DNA of 64,000 nt from Enterobacter cancerogenus (GCF_019047785.1 NZ_CP077290.1:3596001-3660000); one strand, 5' to 3'. Counted from the first letter of the stretch, positions 9,180 to 19,847 are shown. The notes: generated by a model not told the origin, from the sequence alone. Numbers and translations: made by a program.

Positions 9180-9776
9180 CTACCAGGTCCAGGTTTTGCC
9201 GGGCGTCACCACCGCAGGCAACGGGATATCCCATTTCTCCACCGGCAAGGCCTCTACAGCCTGACAATCATGCGCATACCCTACCGGCTGAAAGCCATGA
9301 TGCTGCCAGTTTTGCAGCGTTCTGTCATAAAATCCCCCGCCCATACCCAGGCGCTGACCCTGCTCATCAAACGCCACCAGCGGCGTGACCAGCACGTCCA
9401 GATCTGCCAGCGGCAGCACATCGCGGACGTCGAGTTTGGGTTCGGTAATTTTCAGACGATTCACCACCAGTTCGCTGCGCGGATGGTAGTGCAAAAACAG
9501 CAGGTTGCCCTTGCTGAACGGGTGTAGCACAGGCAGGTACACCTTCTTTCCGGCGCGCCAGAGCTGGTCGATAAGCGGTTGGGTATCCAGTTCGCCATCA
9601 AAAGAGAGAAACAGCGCGACCGTATGCGCCATCACAACAGGGGGATACGCCATCATACGCGCGGCGGCCTGCTGGGAAAAAAGCGCTTGCTGTTCGGGGG
9701 TTAACGCACGACGACGTTGACGGATAAGCTGACGAATAGCCTGGCGAGACGCGGGTACTTCAGGGAATTGTGTCAT
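9180..9776 (-). CDS. fau: 5-formyltetrahydrofolate cyclo-ligase
   Basis: ATP-dependent enzyme that converts 5-formyl-THF to 5,10-methenyl-THF, returning this stored folate to one-carbon metabolism (E. coli YgfA/Fau). 198 residues. The basic start region IRQRRRALTPEQQ and the family signature GMGGGFYDRTLQNW near residue 145 are present. E. coli annotation sometimes starts about 16 residues later, at IRQRRR; the ATG used here has only a weak ribosome site, so the N-terminus is uncertain. It lies 23 nt downstream of the 6S RNA gene, which is co-transcribed with it in E. coli. Confidence 0.93.
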   Translation of the reverse strand: MTQFPEVPASRQAIRQLIRQRRRALTPEQQALFSQQAAARMMAYPPVVMAHTVALFLSFDGELDTQPLIDQLWRAGKKVYLPVLHPFSKGNLLFLHYHPRSELVVNRLKITEPKLDVRDVLPLADLDVLVTPLVAFDEQGQRLGMGGGFYDRTLQNWQHHGFQPVGYAHDCQAVEALPVEKWDIPLPAVVTPGKTWTW

Positions 9777-9799
9777 GGTAGTCGGTAGAGAAGAGAGAG

Positions 9800-9983
9800 G
9801 GAATCTCCGAGATGCCGCCGCAGGCTGTAACCCTTGAACCCTTGGTTCAAGGTGAATGTGTCGTCATAGTTTTAAGGCTTCTCGGACGAACCGAGCATGC
9901 TCACCAACCATGGAGCGCCACATTCTTGTGGTATGAAATATCGGCTCAGGGGACTGGCCCGCTTGCGAACATCTCAGAGAAAT
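9800..9983 (-). ncRNA. ssrS: 6S RNA
   Basis: 184-nt gene on the minus strand between zapA and fau, matching E. coli 6S RNA almost base for base from the 5' ATTTCTCTGAGATGTTCGCA to the 3' GGAGATTCC. The two ends pair to close the long stem (CTCTGAGATG with CATCTCGGAG), and the open-promoter-like central bubble region is conserved. 6S binds sigma-70 RNA polymerase and lowers transcription in stationary phase. Ends are set by comparison with the known E. coli RNA. Confidence 0.96.
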
Positions 9984-10024
9984 TTTGTCTTCACAGTTAC
10001 TCTACCATAGTCAACTGAGAAGTG

Positions 10025-10354
10025 TTATTCAAACTTTGGTCCCGGTCTTTCGGGATTGCGACCCTGATCAAGCAACGCCTGTTCAATGGTCTGCTGGAGC
10101 ATTTTAATGCGCTGCTCCATGCTTGCCGCGTAGTCGCGGGTCTTCGTTTTTTCCTGAGTCAGTTCATAGCTGATGTTCAACGCGGCGATGAAGACCAGCT
10201 GCTCAGTATTTGTGACTCTAGTGCGTTCTTTGAGATCTTGCAACCGCTGATTCAAATCGTCCGCAGCCTGATTCAGGGCATCCCTTTGTTCAGGTGGACA
10301 ATTCACTCGCAGTGAACGGCCAAAAATCTGGAGATCGACGGGTTGTGCAGACAT
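10025..10354 (-). CDS. zapA: cell division protein ZapA
   Basis: Cytoplasmic protein that binds FtsZ and promotes Z-ring bundling. 109 residues, as in E. coli, with the N-terminal fold [20 protein letters not shown] and a long C-terminal coiled coil (about residues 40-100, [24 protein letters not shown]). It is divergent from ygfB (167 bp) and upstream of ssrS and fau on the same strand, matching E. coli order. Confidence 0.96.
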   Translation of the reverse strand: MSAQPVDLQIFGRSLRVNCPPEQRDALNQAADDLNQRLQDLKERTRVTNTEQLVFIAALNISYELTQEKTKTRDYAASMEQRIKMLQQTIEQALLDQGRNPERPGPKFE

Positions 10355-10521
10355 GCCACCTTCCTGCTGATTGACTGCGCTGCCTTCGCTTACTGCCCCG
10401 GGGGCTGCGAAGGGGCGACACTATAGCTACCCTGATGTGAAGATACAAGCCCTTTTCTGGTATCACCAGGGTCCAAAGTGGTAGCATATCATGAATATCC
10501 TCCCTTTGATGACGAATGCGT

Positions 10522-11100
10522 ATGTCTATACAGAACGAAATGCCTGGTTACAAGGATTTAAACCAGTTACTGAACCAGCAGGGAGTCGGTTTAACCCCTG
10601 CCGAAATGCACGGTCTGATCAGTGGCATACTGTGCGGCGGAAACAGCGACAGCTCATGGCAGCCGCTGATCCACGACCTGACGAACGAAGGGCTGGCCTT
10701 TGGTCATGAGCTGGCGGAAGCTCTGCGTAAAATGCATGCGGCAACCAGCGATTCACTGGAAGACGATGGTTTCCTTTTTCAGCTTTATCTGCCTGAAGGC
10801 GACGATGTCAGCGTGTTCGATCGCGCCGATGCGCTCGCTGGCTGGGTCAACCACTATCTGTTGGGGCTGGGCGTAACCCAACCTAAACTGGATAAAGTGA
10901 CCGGCGAAGCGGGTGAGGCCATCGACGATCTGCGTAATATCGCGCAGCTGGGCTACGAAGAAGACGAAGATCAGGAAGAGCTGGAGATGTCCCTCGAAGA
11001 GATCATTGAATACGTTCGCGTAGCGTCACTGCTGTGCCACGACAACTTCACACGCTCGCAGCCCACCGCGCCGGAAGTGCGCAAGCCAACCTTACATTAA
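10522..11100 (+). CDS. ygfB: UPF0149/YecA-family protein YgfB
   Basis: 192-residue acidic all-helical protein, conserved in gammaproteobacteria; no biochemical role is assigned here. In Pseudomonas a YgfB homologue modulates beta-lactamase induction, but that may not transfer. The start is taken at the second of two close ATGs (10516, 10522), because the sequence then begins [10 protein letters not shown] as in E. coli. Conserved segments are [18 protein letters not shown] and [19 protein letters not shown]. It leads the ygfB-pepP-ubiH-ubiI operon. Confidence 0.92.
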   Translation: MSIQNEMPGYKDLNQLLNQQGVGLTPAEMHGLISGILCGGNSDSSWQPLIHDLTNEGLAFGHELAEALRKMHAATSDSLEDDGFLFQLYLPEGDDVSVFDRADALAGWVNHYLLGLGVTQPKLDKVTGEAGEAIDDLRNIAQLGYEEDEDQEELEMSLEEIIEYVRVASLLCHDNFTRSQPTAPEVRKPTLH

Positions 11101-11125
11101 GAAAAACAACGCACAGGAGGGTGTC

Positions 11126-12445
11126 ATGGTTATGTCTACTCAAGAGTATTCTCGCCGTCGTCAGGCGCTGCTGGCAACGATGCAGCCGGGCAGCGCCGCG
11201 CTGATTTTTGCCGCGCCCGAAGTGACGCGCAGCGCCGACAGTGAATACCCCTATCGCCAGAGCAGCGATTTCTGGTACTTCACCGGGTTTAACGAGCCGG
11301 AAGCGGTACTGGTGCTGATCAAAAGCAATGACACCCACAACCACAGCGTCATTTTTAACCGCGTGCGCGATCTGACCGCAGAAGTCTGGTTTGGTCGCCG
11401 CCTCGGCCAGGAGGCGGCGCCTGCGAAACTGGGCGTTGACCGTGCGCTGGCGTTCAGCGAAATCAACCAGCAGCTTTACCAGCTGCTGAACGGTCTGGAC
11501 GTGCTCTACCATGCTCAGGGCGAATACGCCTACGCCGATGAGATCGTCTTCACCGCGCTGGACAAGCTGCGTAAGGGCGCGCGTCAGAACCTGTCCGCGC
11601 CCGCCACGCTGACCGACTGGCGTCCGGTGGTGCACGAGATGCGCCTGTTTAAGTCAGAAGAAGAGCTGAACGTGATGCGTCGGGCCGGCGAAATCAGCGC
11701 GCTGGCGCACACCCGCGCGATGGAAAAATGCCGTCCGGGGATGTTTGAATATCAGCTCGAAGGTGAAATTCACCACGAATTTAACCGTCACGGCGCGCGC
11801 TTCCCGTCCTATAACACCATCGTGGGCGGCGGCGAAAACGGCTGCATCCTGCACTACACCGAAAACGAAAGCGAACTGCGCGACGGTGAACTGGTGCTGA
11901 TCGACGCCGGGTGTGAATACCTCGGCTATGCCGGAGACATTACACGCACCTTCCCGGTGAACGGCAAATTCTCGCCCGCGCAGCGCGAAATCTACGATAT
12001 CGTGCTCGAATCACTGAATACCGCCCTGACGCTGTTCCGTCCGGGGACCTCTATTCAGGAGGTCACCGGGGAAGTGGTTCGCATCATGATTACCGGCCTG
12101 GTGAAGCTGGGCATCCTGAAAGGCGACGTGGACACACTGATTACCGAAAATGCCCATCGTCCGTACTTTATGCACGGCCTGAGCCACTGGCTGGGGCTGG
12201 ACGTTCATGATGTCGGCGCATACGGCCCGGATCGTTCACGCGTGCTGGAGCCGGGTATGGTGCTAACCGTCGAGCCGGGGCTGTATATCGCGCCGGATGC
12301 CGATGTGCCAGACGCATACCGTGGGATCGGCATTCGTATAGAAGATGACATCGTCATCACCGAAACCGGCAACGAAAACCTGACCGCGAGCGTCGTGAAA
12401 AATGCCGACGACATCGAGGCGCTGATGGCGGCGGCACGCGGATGA
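11126..12445 (+). CDS. pepP: Xaa-Pro aminopeptidase P
   Basis: Cytoplasmic Mn-dependent peptidase that removes an N-terminal residue preceding proline. 439 residues against 441 in E. coli; the first few residues differ. The pita-bread fold ligands are visible: Asp in LIDAGCEY, Asp in YAGDITRTFP, His in HGLSHWLGLDVHD, Glu in LTVEPGLYI and Glu in IRIEDDI. The ATG at 11126 has AGGAGG 5 nt upstream; an in-frame ATG at 11132 is possible. The last 4 bp overlap the ubiH start (ATGA), implying translational coupling. Confidence 0.96.
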   Translation: MVMSTQEYSRRRQALLATMQPGSAALIFAAPEVTRSADSEYPYRQSSDFWYFTGFNEPEAVLVLIKSNDTHNHSVIFNRVRDLTAEVWFGRRLGQEAAPAKLGVDRALAFSEINQQLYQLLNGLDVLYHAQGEYAYADEIVFTALDKLRKGARQNLSAPATLTDWRPVVHEMRLFKSEEELNVMRRAGEISALAHTRAMEKCRPGMFEYQLEGEIHHEFNRHGARFPSYNTIVGGGENGCILHYTENESELRDGELVLIDAGCEYLGYAGDITRTFPVNGKFSPAQREIYDIVLESLNTALTLFRPGTSIQEVTGEVVRIMITGLVKLGILKGDVDTLITENAHRPYFMHGLSHWLGLDVHDVGAYGPDRSRVLEPGMVLTVEPGLYIAPDADVPDAYRGIGIRIEDDIVITETGNENLTASVVKNADDIEALMAAARG

Positions 12446-13620
12446 GCGTGATTATCGTTGGCGGAGGCATGAATGGCGCCACGCTGGCGCTGGCCATTTC
12501 GCATTTGACCCAGGGCCAGCTGCCGGTGCATCTGGTCGAGGCCGTGGCGCCGCAGACGACGAACCACCCCGGGTTTGATTCGCGTGCCATTGCGCTGGCG
12601 CAGGGGACGTGTCAGCAACTTTCACGCATTGGCATCTGGCAGGCTATCGCCGAGTGTGCGACAGCGATCAAGACCGTTCACGTCAGCGACCGCGGACACG
12701 CCGGGTTTGTAACCCTGGATGCCCATGATTATCGCATTGATGCTCTGGGCCAGGTTGTCGAACTGCACGACGTCGGGCTGCGGCTGTTCCGTCTGTTGCA
12801 GGACGCGCCGGGCGTAACCTTGCACTGCCCGGCCCGCGTGGCGAACGTGAGCCGCAGTGAAGAGGCGGTCAGCGTGACGTTAGAGAACGGTACCACGCTT
12901 GAAGGCCAGGTGCTGGTGGCGGCGGACGGCTCCCGCTCCGCCATTGCCACCCGGTTTGGCGTGCAATGGCAGCAGGAGCCGTACGGGCAGGTCGGCGTGA
13001 TTGCCAATGTCTCCACGGCGGGTGCGCACAACGGCAGAGCGTTCGAGCGCTTCACGCAGCACGGACCGCTGGCGATGCTGCCGATGTCGCACGGGCGCTG
13101 CTCGCTGGTGTGGTGCCATCCGCAGGAGAAGGCGGACGAGGTGCTCGGCTGGACAGACGACCGTTTCTGCAACGAGCTGCAAAAAGCCTTTGGCTGGCGA
13201 CTCGGACGCATCACGCATGCAGGCAAACGTGCGGTTTATCCGCTATCGTTAACCACCGCATCACAATGTATTTCGCATCGCGTGGCGCTGGTCGGCAACG
13301 CCGCGCAGACGCTGCATCCGATTGCGGGGCAGGGCTTCAACCTGGGGCTGCGCGACGTCATGAGCCTGGCGGAATCGCTGGCGCAGGCATGGTCTGAGCA
13401 AAAAGACGTCGGCGGCTATGCCGTGTTGAGCCATTACCAAAACCGCCGCCGGGCCGATAAAGAGGCGACCATTGGCGTCACCGATGGCCTGGTACACCTG
13501 TTTGCTAATCGCTGGGGGCCGCTGGTTGCGGGTCGTAACCTCGGGCTGATGGCGATGGAACTGTTCATTCCGGCACGCGACGTGCTGGCGCAGCGGACTC
13601 TTGGTTGGGTCGCGCGTTAA
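12442..13620 (+). CDS. ubiH: 2-octaprenyl-6-methoxyphenol hydroxylase UbiH
   Basis: FAD-dependent monooxygenase of ubiquinone biosynthesis that hydroxylates ring C1, acting in the Ubi complex near the inner membrane. 392 residues, equal to E. coli. It has the N-terminal dinucleotide fold VIIVGGGMNGATLALA, the middle DG motif (VLVAADGSRSAIA) and the second FAD motif (ALVGNAAQTLHPIAGQGFNLGLRD). The start overlaps the pepP stop by 4 bp and ubiI follows after 12 bp. Confidence 0.96.
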   Translation: MSVIIVGGGMNGATLALAISHLTQGQLPVHLVEAVAPQTTNHPGFDSRAIALAQGTCQQLSRIGIWQAIAECATAIKTVHVSDRGHAGFVTLDAHDYRIDALGQVVELHDVGLRLFRLLQDAPGVTLHCPARVANVSRSEEAVSVTLENGTTLEGQVLVAADGSRSAIATRFGVQWQQEPYGQVGVIANVSTAGAHNGRAFERFTQHGPLAMLPMSHGRCSLVWCHPQEKADEVLGWTDDRFCNELQKAFGWRLGRITHAGKRAVYPLSLTTASQCISHRVALVGNAAQTLHPIAGQGFNLGLRDVMSLAESLAQAWSEQKDVGGYAVLSHYQNRRRADKEATIGVTDGLVHLFANRWGPLVAGRNLGLMAMELFIPARDVLAQRTLGWVAR

Positions 13621-13632
13621 GGAGTTATCACC

Positions 13633-14835
13633 GTGCAAAATGTTGATGTCGCTATCGTTGGCGGCGGAATGGTTGGACTGGCGCTGGCCTGTGGGCTGCA
13701 GGGCAGCGGCCTGCGTGTGGCCGTGCTTGAGCAAAATCAGCCTCAGCCCGTCGCGCAGGATGCGCCGCCGGAACTCCGCGTCTCGGCCATTAATGCGGCG
13801 AGCGAGAAGTTGCTGACTCATCTTGGCGTCTGGTCAGATATTGTGGCCCAGCGCGCCAGCTGTTATCACGGTATGGAAGTGTGGGACAAAGACAGCTTTG
13901 GTCACATCACTTTCGATGATGAAAGCCTGGGCTATAGCCATCTCGGCCATATCATCGAAAACGCGGTGGTTCACCACGCGCTGTGGCAAAAGGCGCAGGC
14001 CTGTAGCGACGTTACGCTGATTGCACCCGCACAGCTTCAGCAGGTGGCGTGGGGTGAAAACGAAGCGTTTATCACCCTGCAAAATGGCGATATGCTGACC
14101 GCGCGTCTGATGGTCGGGGCCGACGGCGCCAACTCCTGGCTGCGCAATAAAGCTGACATCCCGCTGACGTACTGGGATTATCACCACCATGCGTTAGTGG
14201 CCACGATCCGCACCACCGAGCCGCACGGCGGCGTAGCGCGTCAGATTTTCCATAACGACGGCATACTGGCCTTCCTGCCGCTCAGCGATCCGCATCTCTG
14301 CTCGATTGTCTGGTCCCTGGTGCCTGAAAAAGCTCAGCAGATGCAGGACGCGACGCCCGATGCCTTTAACCAGGCGCTGTGCATCGCGTTTGATAACCGC
14401 CTTGGACTGTGCATGCTTGAAAGCGAGCGTCAGGTCTTCCCACTTACGGGCCGTTACGCCCGCCAGTTTGCCGCGCACCGTCTGGCGCTGGTTGGCGATG
14501 CAGCGCATACCATTCACCCGCTGGCCGGCCAGGGGGTCAACCTGGGCTTTATGGATGCGGCCGAGCTGGTTGAAGAGTTGCGCCGTTTGCACCGCGAAGG
14601 CAAGGATATTGGTCAGCATATGTATCTGCGTCGCTACGAGCGCAGCCGTAAGCACAGCGCGGCCATGATGCTGGCGGGAATGCAGGGCTTCCGCGAGCTG
14701 TTTGCCGGGGCGAACCCGGCGAAAAAACTGCTGCGCGACATTGGCCTGAAACTCGCCGACGCGCTTCCCGGCGTTAAGCCTCAGCTTCTTCGTCAGGCGA
14801 TGGGCCTTAACGATCTCCCTCACTGGCTTCGCTAA
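13633..14835 (+). CDS. ubiI: 2-octaprenylphenol 6-hydroxylase UbiI (VisC)
   Basis: Paralogue of UbiH that hydroxylates ring C5 in ubiquinone biosynthesis. 400 residues, equal to E. coli. The motifs are VAIVGGGMVGLALACGL, VGADGANSWLRN and ALVGDAAHTIHPLAGQGVNLGFMDA. The GTG start at 13633 is supported by AAGGAG a few bases after the ubiH stop. It is the last gene of the ygfB-pepP-ubiH-ubiI run. Confidence 0.96.
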   Translation: MQNVDVAIVGGGMVGLALACGLQGSGLRVAVLEQNQPQPVAQDAPPELRVSAINAASEKLLTHLGVWSDIVAQRASCYHGMEVWDKDSFGHITFDDESLGYSHLGHIIENAVVHHALWQKAQACSDVTLIAPAQLQQVAWGENEAFITLQNGDMLTARLMVGADGANSWLRNKADIPLTYWDYHHHALVATIRTTEPHGGVARQIFHNDGILAFLPLSDPHLCSIVWSLVPEKAQQMQDATPDAFNQALCIAFDNRLGLCMLESERQVFPLTGRYARQFAAHRLALVGDAAHTIHPLAGQGVNLGFMDAAELVEELRRLHREGKDIGQHMYLRRYERSRKHSAAMMLAGMQGFRELFAGANPAKKLLRDIGLKLADALPGVKPQLLRQAMGLNDLPHWLR

Positions 14836-14864
14836 ACGCTAATTTTGACCCCCGTCACACTTTA

Positions 14865-14890
14865 TTTTCCCGGCGCTGACGCCGGGAAAA
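14865..14890 (+). terminator. hairpin after ubiI
   Basis: Perfect 11-bp stem TTTTCCCGGCG/CGCCGGGAAAA with a CTGA loop, 29 bp after the ubiI stop. No U run follows, so it may be a bidirectional or processing hairpin rather than a classic terminator. Confidence 0.55.
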
Positions 14891-15271
14891 TCTCCTCGTT
14901 TGAAATAATCTAATTTCACGCCGTTTTTCGCATTAGATAATCTAATCTTACGTTTTTTTTGGAACGGAAAATCGGCCCGCTTTTCCGCACGAAATATCAC
15001 CATCTGCTAAATACTGTTAGATCATTGTTAATTTTATGCGGGTTTAATCGCATTTTCCCAGTGAATAACTCTGTAGGCTTTTTAGCGTTTTTTGGCCATA
15101 AGCTAATGTGATGACCCGTTTTACCTTATGGTTAACCGCCGGTTTCGGTGGTAAGTTCAGGTAAAAGAGAACGTTTGCGTCGGCGTCTGAAACGGAGGTC
15201 GGCGCCGGGTTTCGTGGCAATGTTGTTGCCTGTGAAACGCAAGACAGCCCTGCTTATTCAACGAGGAAAAG
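14891..15271 (+). promoter_or_regulatory. gcvTHP control region with GcvA-type and PurR-type sites
   Basis: Non-coding AT-rich region ahead of gcvT. A near-perfect palindrome ATTAGATAATCTAAT lies at 14932-14946 and another CTAAT at 14910-14914; E. coli GcvA recognises sites containing CTAAT. A PurR-like half site AACGTTTGCGT lies at 15170-15180, matching the known PurR site of E. coli gcv in position. Lrp, which bends this region in E. coli, has no readable motif here. The sites are inferred from family knowledge. Confidence 0.6.
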
Positions 15272-16366
15272 ATGGCTCAACAGACTCCTTTGTACGAACA
15301 ACACGTGTTATGCGGCGCACGCATGGTGGATTTCCATGGCTGGATGATGCCGCTGCACTACGGCTCGCAAATTGATGAGCACCACGCGGTGCGCACGGAT
15401 GCCGGGATGTTCGACGTATCCCACATGACCATTGTCGACCTGCGCGGCAGCCGCACCCGGGAGTTTTTGCGTTATCTGCTGGCAAACGACGTCGCGAAGC
15501 TAAAAACGCCGGGCAAAGCGCTTTATACCGGCATGCTTAATGCCTCCGGCGGCGTGATTGATGACCTAATCGTCTATTACTTCTCCGAAGATTTCTTCCG
15601 CCTCGTTGTAAACTCCGCCACCCGCGAAAAAGACCTCTCCTGGATTTCCCAACACGCCGAACCTTACGCCATCGACATCACCGTGCGTGACGATCTGTCG
15701 CTGATCGCCGTGCAGGGGCCGAACGCGCAGGCGAAAGCCGCCACGCTGTTTACCGATGAACAGCGCCACGCTACCGAAGGCATGAAGCCGTTCTTCGGCG
15801 TGCAGGCGGGCGATCTGTTCATCGCGACCACCGGCTATACCGGTGAAGCGGGTTATGAAATTGCGATGCCGAATGAGAAAGCCGCAGGGTTCTGGCAAGC
15901 GCTGGTAGAGGCGGGCGTGAAGCCTGCGGGCCTGGGCGCGCGCGATACGCTGCGTCTGGAAGCCGGTATGAACCTCTACGGTCAGGAGATGGACGAAGGC
16001 GTGTCGCCGCTGGCGGCTAACATGGGCTGGACCATTGCCTGGGAACCGGCTGACCGCGACTTTATTGGCCGTGAAGCGCTGGAGATGCAGCGCGAGAAGG
16101 GCACCGACCAGCTGGTTGGCCTGGTGATGACCGAGAAGGGCGTGCTGCGCGGCGAGCTGCCGGTACGCTTCACCGATGCCGACGGCAATCACCGCGAGGG
16201 GGTGATCACCAGCGGGTCCTTCTCCCCGACGCTTGGCTACAGTATTGCCCTGGCGCGCGTCCCGGCGGGCATTGGCAACACGGCGGTGGTGCAGATCCGC
16301 AACCGCGAGATGCCGGTCAACGTGACCAAACCGATTTTTGTTCGCGCCGGTAAGCCGGTCGCTTAA
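15272..16366 (+). CDS. gcvT: glycine cleavage system T protein (aminomethyltransferase)
   Basis: Transfers the one-carbon unit from aminomethyl-lipoyl GcvH to tetrahydrofolate, releasing ammonia. 364 residues, equal to E. coli. Family segments are [12 protein letters not shown], the folate-binding [11 protein letters not shown] and [23 protein letters not shown]. The ATG follows ACGAGGAAAAG. First gene of gcvTHP, with gcvH 23 bp downstream. Confidence 0.97.
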   Translation: MAQQTPLYEQHVLCGARMVDFHGWMMPLHYGSQIDEHHAVRTDAGMFDVSHMTIVDLRGSRTREFLRYLLANDVAKLKTPGKALYTGMLNASGGVIDDLIVYYFSEDFFRLVVNSATREKDLSWISQHAEPYAIDITVRDDLSLIAVQGPNAQAKAATLFTDEQRHATEGMKPFFGVQAGDLFIATTGYTGEAGYEIAMPNEKAAGFWQALVEAGVKPAGLGARDTLRLEAGMNLYGQEMDEGVSPLAANMGWTIAWEPADRDFIGREALEMQREKGTDQLVGLVMTEKGVLRGELPVRFTDADGNHREGVITSGSFSPTLGYSIALARVPAGIGNTAVVQIRNREMPVNVTKPIFVRAGKPVA

Positions 16367-16389
16367 CGCTTTTTATCAGGAGAAATTTT

Positions 16390-16779
16390 ATGAGCAATGT
16401 GCCAGCAGAACTGAAATACAGCAAAGAACACGAGTGGCTGCGCAAAGAGGCGGACGGCACTTACACCGTAGGGATCACCGAGCATGCGCAAGAGTTGCTA
16501 GGCGATATGGTGTTTGTTGATCTGCCCGACGTAGGCACCACCGTGAGCGCAGGCGACGACTGCGCCGTGGCGGAGTCCGTTAAAGCGGCCTCTGATATTT
16601 ATGCCCCGGTAAGCGGTGAAATCGTCGCCGTGAACGACGCGCTGAGCGATTCGCCGGAGCTGGTGAACAGCGAGCCGTATGAAGGCGGCTGGATCTTCAA
16701 GATCAAAGCCAGCGATGAAGCGCAGGTAGCCGCGCTGCTGGATGCCACCGCGTACGAAGCATTACTGGAAGACGAATAA
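16390..16779 (+). CDS. gcvH: glycine cleavage system H protein (lipoyl carrier)
   Basis: Small carrier whose lipoyl-lysine shuttles the aminomethyl group between GcvP, GcvT and lipoamide dehydrogenase. 129 residues, as in E. coli. The lipoylated lysine is Lys65 counting the initiator Met, within [11 protein letters not shown]. The start is preceded by AGGAGA. It sits between gcvT and gcvP, with a 124-bp gap to gcvP occupied by a palindromic repeat pair. Confidence 0.97.
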   Translation: MSNVPAELKYSKEHEWLRKEADGTYTVGITEHAQELLGDMVFVDLPDVGTTVSAGDDCAVAESVKAASDIYAPVSGEIVAVNDALSDSPELVNSEPYEGGWIFKIKASDEAQVAALLDATAYEALLEDE

Positions 16780-16789
16780 CCGTTTTTCT

Positions 16790-16866
16790 CCCTCTCCCTT
16801 TGGGAGAGGGCCGGGGTGAGGGTATCCATTTTCCCCTCACCCTAACCCTCTCCCGGAGGGTGAGGG
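16790..16866. repeat. paired inverted CCCTCTCCC-family repeats inside the gcv operon
   Basis: Unit one has CCCTCTCCC (16790-16798) / GGGAGAGGG (16802-16810) followed by CCGGGGTGAGGG. Unit two (16833-16866) carries CCCCTCACCCTAACCCTCTCCC in reverse sense. The pair can fold into a large structure between gcvH and gcvP and may tune relative expression or mRNA decay. Confidence 0.75.
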
Positions 16867-16903
16867 AACTTAAATTCACTGCACGTTTCAGGAACCATCG
16901 CTC

Positions 16904-19777
16904 ATGACACAGACTTTAAGCCAGCTTGAAAACCGTGGCGCTTTCATTGAACGTCACATTGGGCCGGACGCTCAGCAACAGCAGGAGATGCTGGAGACGG
17001 TTGGCGCGGATTCATTAAACGCACTGATCGGCCAGATCGTGCCGAAAGACATCCAGCTTGCCACGCCGCCTCAGGTGGGGGAGTCCACGACGGAGTTCGC
17101 CGCGCTGGCGGAGCTGAAGGCGATTGCCGGCCTCAACAAGCGCTATAAGTCTTATATTGGCATGGGCTACACCAACGTGCAGTTACCGCCGGTTATCCTG
17201 CGCAACATGCTGGAAAACCCGGGCTGGTACACCGCTTATACCCCTTATCAGCCGGAAGTGTCTCAGGGCCGTCTGGAAGCGCTGCTGAACTTCCAGCAGG
17301 TAACTCTGGACCTGACCGGACTGGACATTGCCTCCGCTTCTCTGCTGGATGAAGCCACTGCCGCAGCCGAAGCGATGGCGATGGCAAAACGCGTGAGCAA
17401 GCTGAAAAATGCCAACCGTTTCTTCGTGGCGGCAGACGTCCATCCGCAGACGCTGGACGTGGTGCGCACCCGTGCGGAAACCTTCGGTTTTGACGTGATT
17501 GTCGACGATGCCGATAAAGTGCTGGATCACCAGGAGGTCTTTGGCGTGCTGCTCCAGCAGGTAGGCACCACCGGGGAAGTGCATGACTACAGCGCGCTGA
17601 TCGCCGAGCTGAAATCCCGCAAAGTGATTGTCAGCGTCGCGGCTGATTTTATGGCGCTGGTGCTGTTGACTGCGCCTGGCAAACAGGGCGCAGACATTGT
17701 CTTTGGCTCTGCCCAGCGCTTCGGCGTGCCGATGGGCTACGGCGGCCCGCACGCAGCCTTCTTCGCTGCAAAAGATGAATTCAAACGCTCCATGCCTGGC
17801 CGCATTATCGGCGTGTCGAAAGACGCGGCCGGTAACACCGCCCTGCGCATGGCGATGCAGACCCGCGAGCAGCACATTCGCCGCGAGAAAGCGAACTCCA
17901 ACATCTGTACTTCACAGGTGCTGCTGGCCAACATCGCCAGCCTGTATGCCGTCTTCCACGGCCCGGCTGGGCTGAAACGCATTGCCAGCCGCATTCACCG
18001 TCTGGCCGACATTCTGGCCTGCGGCCTGCAGCAGAAAGGCCTGACGCTGCGCCACGCGCACTATTTCGACACCCTGTGCGTTGACGTCGCTGATAAAGCA
18101 GCGGTGCTGGCGCGTGCCGATGCTGCAGAAATCAACCTGCGCAGCGACATCCACAACGCGGTCGGCATTACGCTGGATGAAACCACCACCCGTGACGATA
18201 TCGTTAACCTGTTTAACGTACTGCTGGGCGATGCACACGGCCTGGACATCGACGCGCTGGACAAAGACGTCGCGCACGACAGCCGCTCCATTCAGGAGAG
18301 CATGCTGCGCAATGATGCCATCCTGACGCATCCGGTCTTTAACCGCTATCACAGCGAAACCGAGATGATGCGCTATATGCACTCGCTGGAGCGCAAAGAT
18401 CTGGCGCTGAACCAGGCGATGATCCCACTCGGCTCCTGCACCATGAAGCTGAACGCCGCGGCCGAGATGATCCCTATCACCTGGCCTGAGTTCTCTGAAC
18501 TGCACCCGTTCTGCCCGGCTGAGCAGGCGGAAGGCTATCACCTGATGATCAACCAGCTCTCCGACTGGCTGGTGAAGCTGACCGGCTACGACGCGCTGTG
18601 CATGCAGCCTAACTCCGGCGCGCAGGGGGAATACGCGGGTCTGCTGGCGATTCGCCATTATCATGAAAGCCGCAACGAAGGGCATCGCGATATCTGCCTG
18701 ATCCCAAGCTCCGCGCACGGCACCAACCCGGCATCAGCCCAGATGGCAGGTATGGACGTGGTGGTGGTCGCCTGTGACAAAAACGGCAACATCGATCTCA
18801 CCGACCTGCGGGCGAAAGCCGAGCAGGCGGGCGAGAAACTTTCCTGCATCATGGTGACCTACCCGTCGACCCACGGCGTGTATGAAGAGACCATCCGCGA
18901 AGTGTGCGAAGTGGTGCATCAGTTCGGTGGCCAGGTCTACCTTGACGGCGCGAACATGAACGCCCAGGTGGGCATTACCTCGCCGGGCTTTATCGGCGCG
19001 GACGTGTCGCACCTGAACCTGCACAAAACCTTCTGCATTCCGCACGGCGGTGGCGGCCCGGGTATGGGACCGATCGGCGTGAAGGCGCACCTGGCACCGT
19101 TTGTGCCGGGCCACAGCGTGGTGCAGATTGAAGGGATGCTGACCCGACAGGGCGCGGTCTCTGCGGCACCGTTCGGCAGCGCCTCTATCCTGCCTATCAG
19201 CTGGATGTATATCCGCATGATGGGCGCGGAAGGGCTGAAGCAGGCAAGCCAGGTGGCGATCCTCAACGCCAACTACATTGCCACGCGACTGAAATCTGCC
19301 TTCCCGGTGCTCTATACCGGCCGTGATGGCCGCGTGGCGCACGAGTGCATCCTTGATATTCGTCCGCTGAAAGACGCGACGGGCATCAGCGAGCTGGATA
19401 TCGCTAAACGCCTGATCGACTACGGTTTCCACGCCCCAACCATGTCCTTCCCGGTGGCAGGCACGCTGATGGTGGAACCAACGGAGTCGGAAAGCAAAGC
19501 CGAGCTGGACCGCTTCATCGACGCGATGCTGGCCATCCGCATGGAGATCGATCGCGTGCAGGACGGCGAGTGGACGCTCGACGACAACCCGCTGGTCAAC
19601 GCGCCACACACTCAGCACGAGCTGGTGGCGGAGTGGAACCACGGTTACTCCCGCGAGCTGGCGGTCTTCCCGGCGGGCGTGGCAAACAAATACTGGCCGA
19701 CCGTGAAGCGTCTTGATGATGTCTACGGCGACCGTAACCTGTTCTGCTCCTGCGTGCCGATGAGCGAATACCAGTAA
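16904..19777 (+). CDS. gcvP: glycine dehydrogenase (decarboxylating), P protein
   Basis: PLP enzyme that decarboxylates glycine and loads the aminomethyl group onto GcvH. 957 residues, the same as E. coli. It has the two-domain alpha2-type fold in one chain: N-terminal half ([13 protein letters not shown] near residue 85) and C-terminal half with the glycine-rich [12 protein letters not shown]. The PLP lysine is Lys708 in [13 protein letters not shown]. Last gene of the operon. Confidence 0.98.
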   Translation: MTQTLSQLENRGAFIERHIGPDAQQQQEMLETVGADSLNALIGQIVPKDIQLATPPQVGESTTEFAALAELKAIAGLNKRYKSYIGMGYTNVQLPPVILRNMLENPGWYTAYTPYQPEVSQGRLEALLNFQQVTLDLTGLDIASASLLDEATAAAEAMAMAKRVSKLKNANRFFVAADVHPQTLDVVRTRAETFGFDVIVDDADKVLDHQEVFGVLLQQVGTTGEVHDYSALIAELKSRKVIVSVAADFMALVLLTAPGKQGADIVFGSAQRFGVPMGYGGPHAAFFAAKDEFKRSMPGRIIGVSKDAAGNTALRMAMQTREQHIRREKANSNICTSQVLLANIASLYAVFHGPAGLKRIASRIHRLADILACGLQQKGLTLRHAHYFDTLCVDVADKAAVLARADAAEINLRSDIHNAVGITLDETTTRDDIVNLFNVLLGDAHGLDIDALDKDVAHDSRSIQESMLRNDAILTHPVFNRYHSETEMMRYMHSLERKDLALNQAMIPLGSCTMKLNAAAEMIPITWPEFSELHPFCPAEQAEGYHLMINQLSDWLVKLTGYDALCMQPNSGAQGEYAGLLAIRHYHESRNEGHRDICLIPSSAHGTNPASAQMAGMDVVVVACDKNGNIDLTDLRAKAEQAGEKLSCIMVTYPSTHGVYEETIREVCEVVHQFGGQVYLDGANMNAQVGITSPGFIGADVSHLNLHKTFCIPHGGGGPGMGPIGVKAHLAPFVPGHSVVQIEGMLTRQGAVSAAPFGSASILPISWMYIRMMGAEGLKQASQVAILNANYIATRLKSAFPVLYTGRDGRVAHECILDIRPLKDATGISELDIAKRLIDYGFHAPTMSFPVAGTLMVEPTESESKAELDRFIDAMLAIRMEIDRVQDGEWTLDDNPLVNAPHTQHELVAEWNHGYSRELAVFPAGVANKYWPTVKRLDDVYGDRNLFCSCVPMSEYQ

Positions 19778-19799
19778 TTCTGTTGCTGTAGTAACGTAG

Positions 19800-19833
19800 G
19801 CCGGGTAAGGCGAAGCCGCCACCCGGCTTTTTT
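19800..19833 (+). terminator. REP-like hairpin acting as probable gcv terminator
   Basis: GCCGGGT (19800-19806) pairs with ACCCGGC (19821-19827), with internal complementarity of AAGGCG and CGCC, followed by six T residues. It belongs to the same palindromic family as the BIMEs in this window, but with a U tract. Confidence 0.7.
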
Positions 19834-19847
19834 ATTGGGAGAAGACA

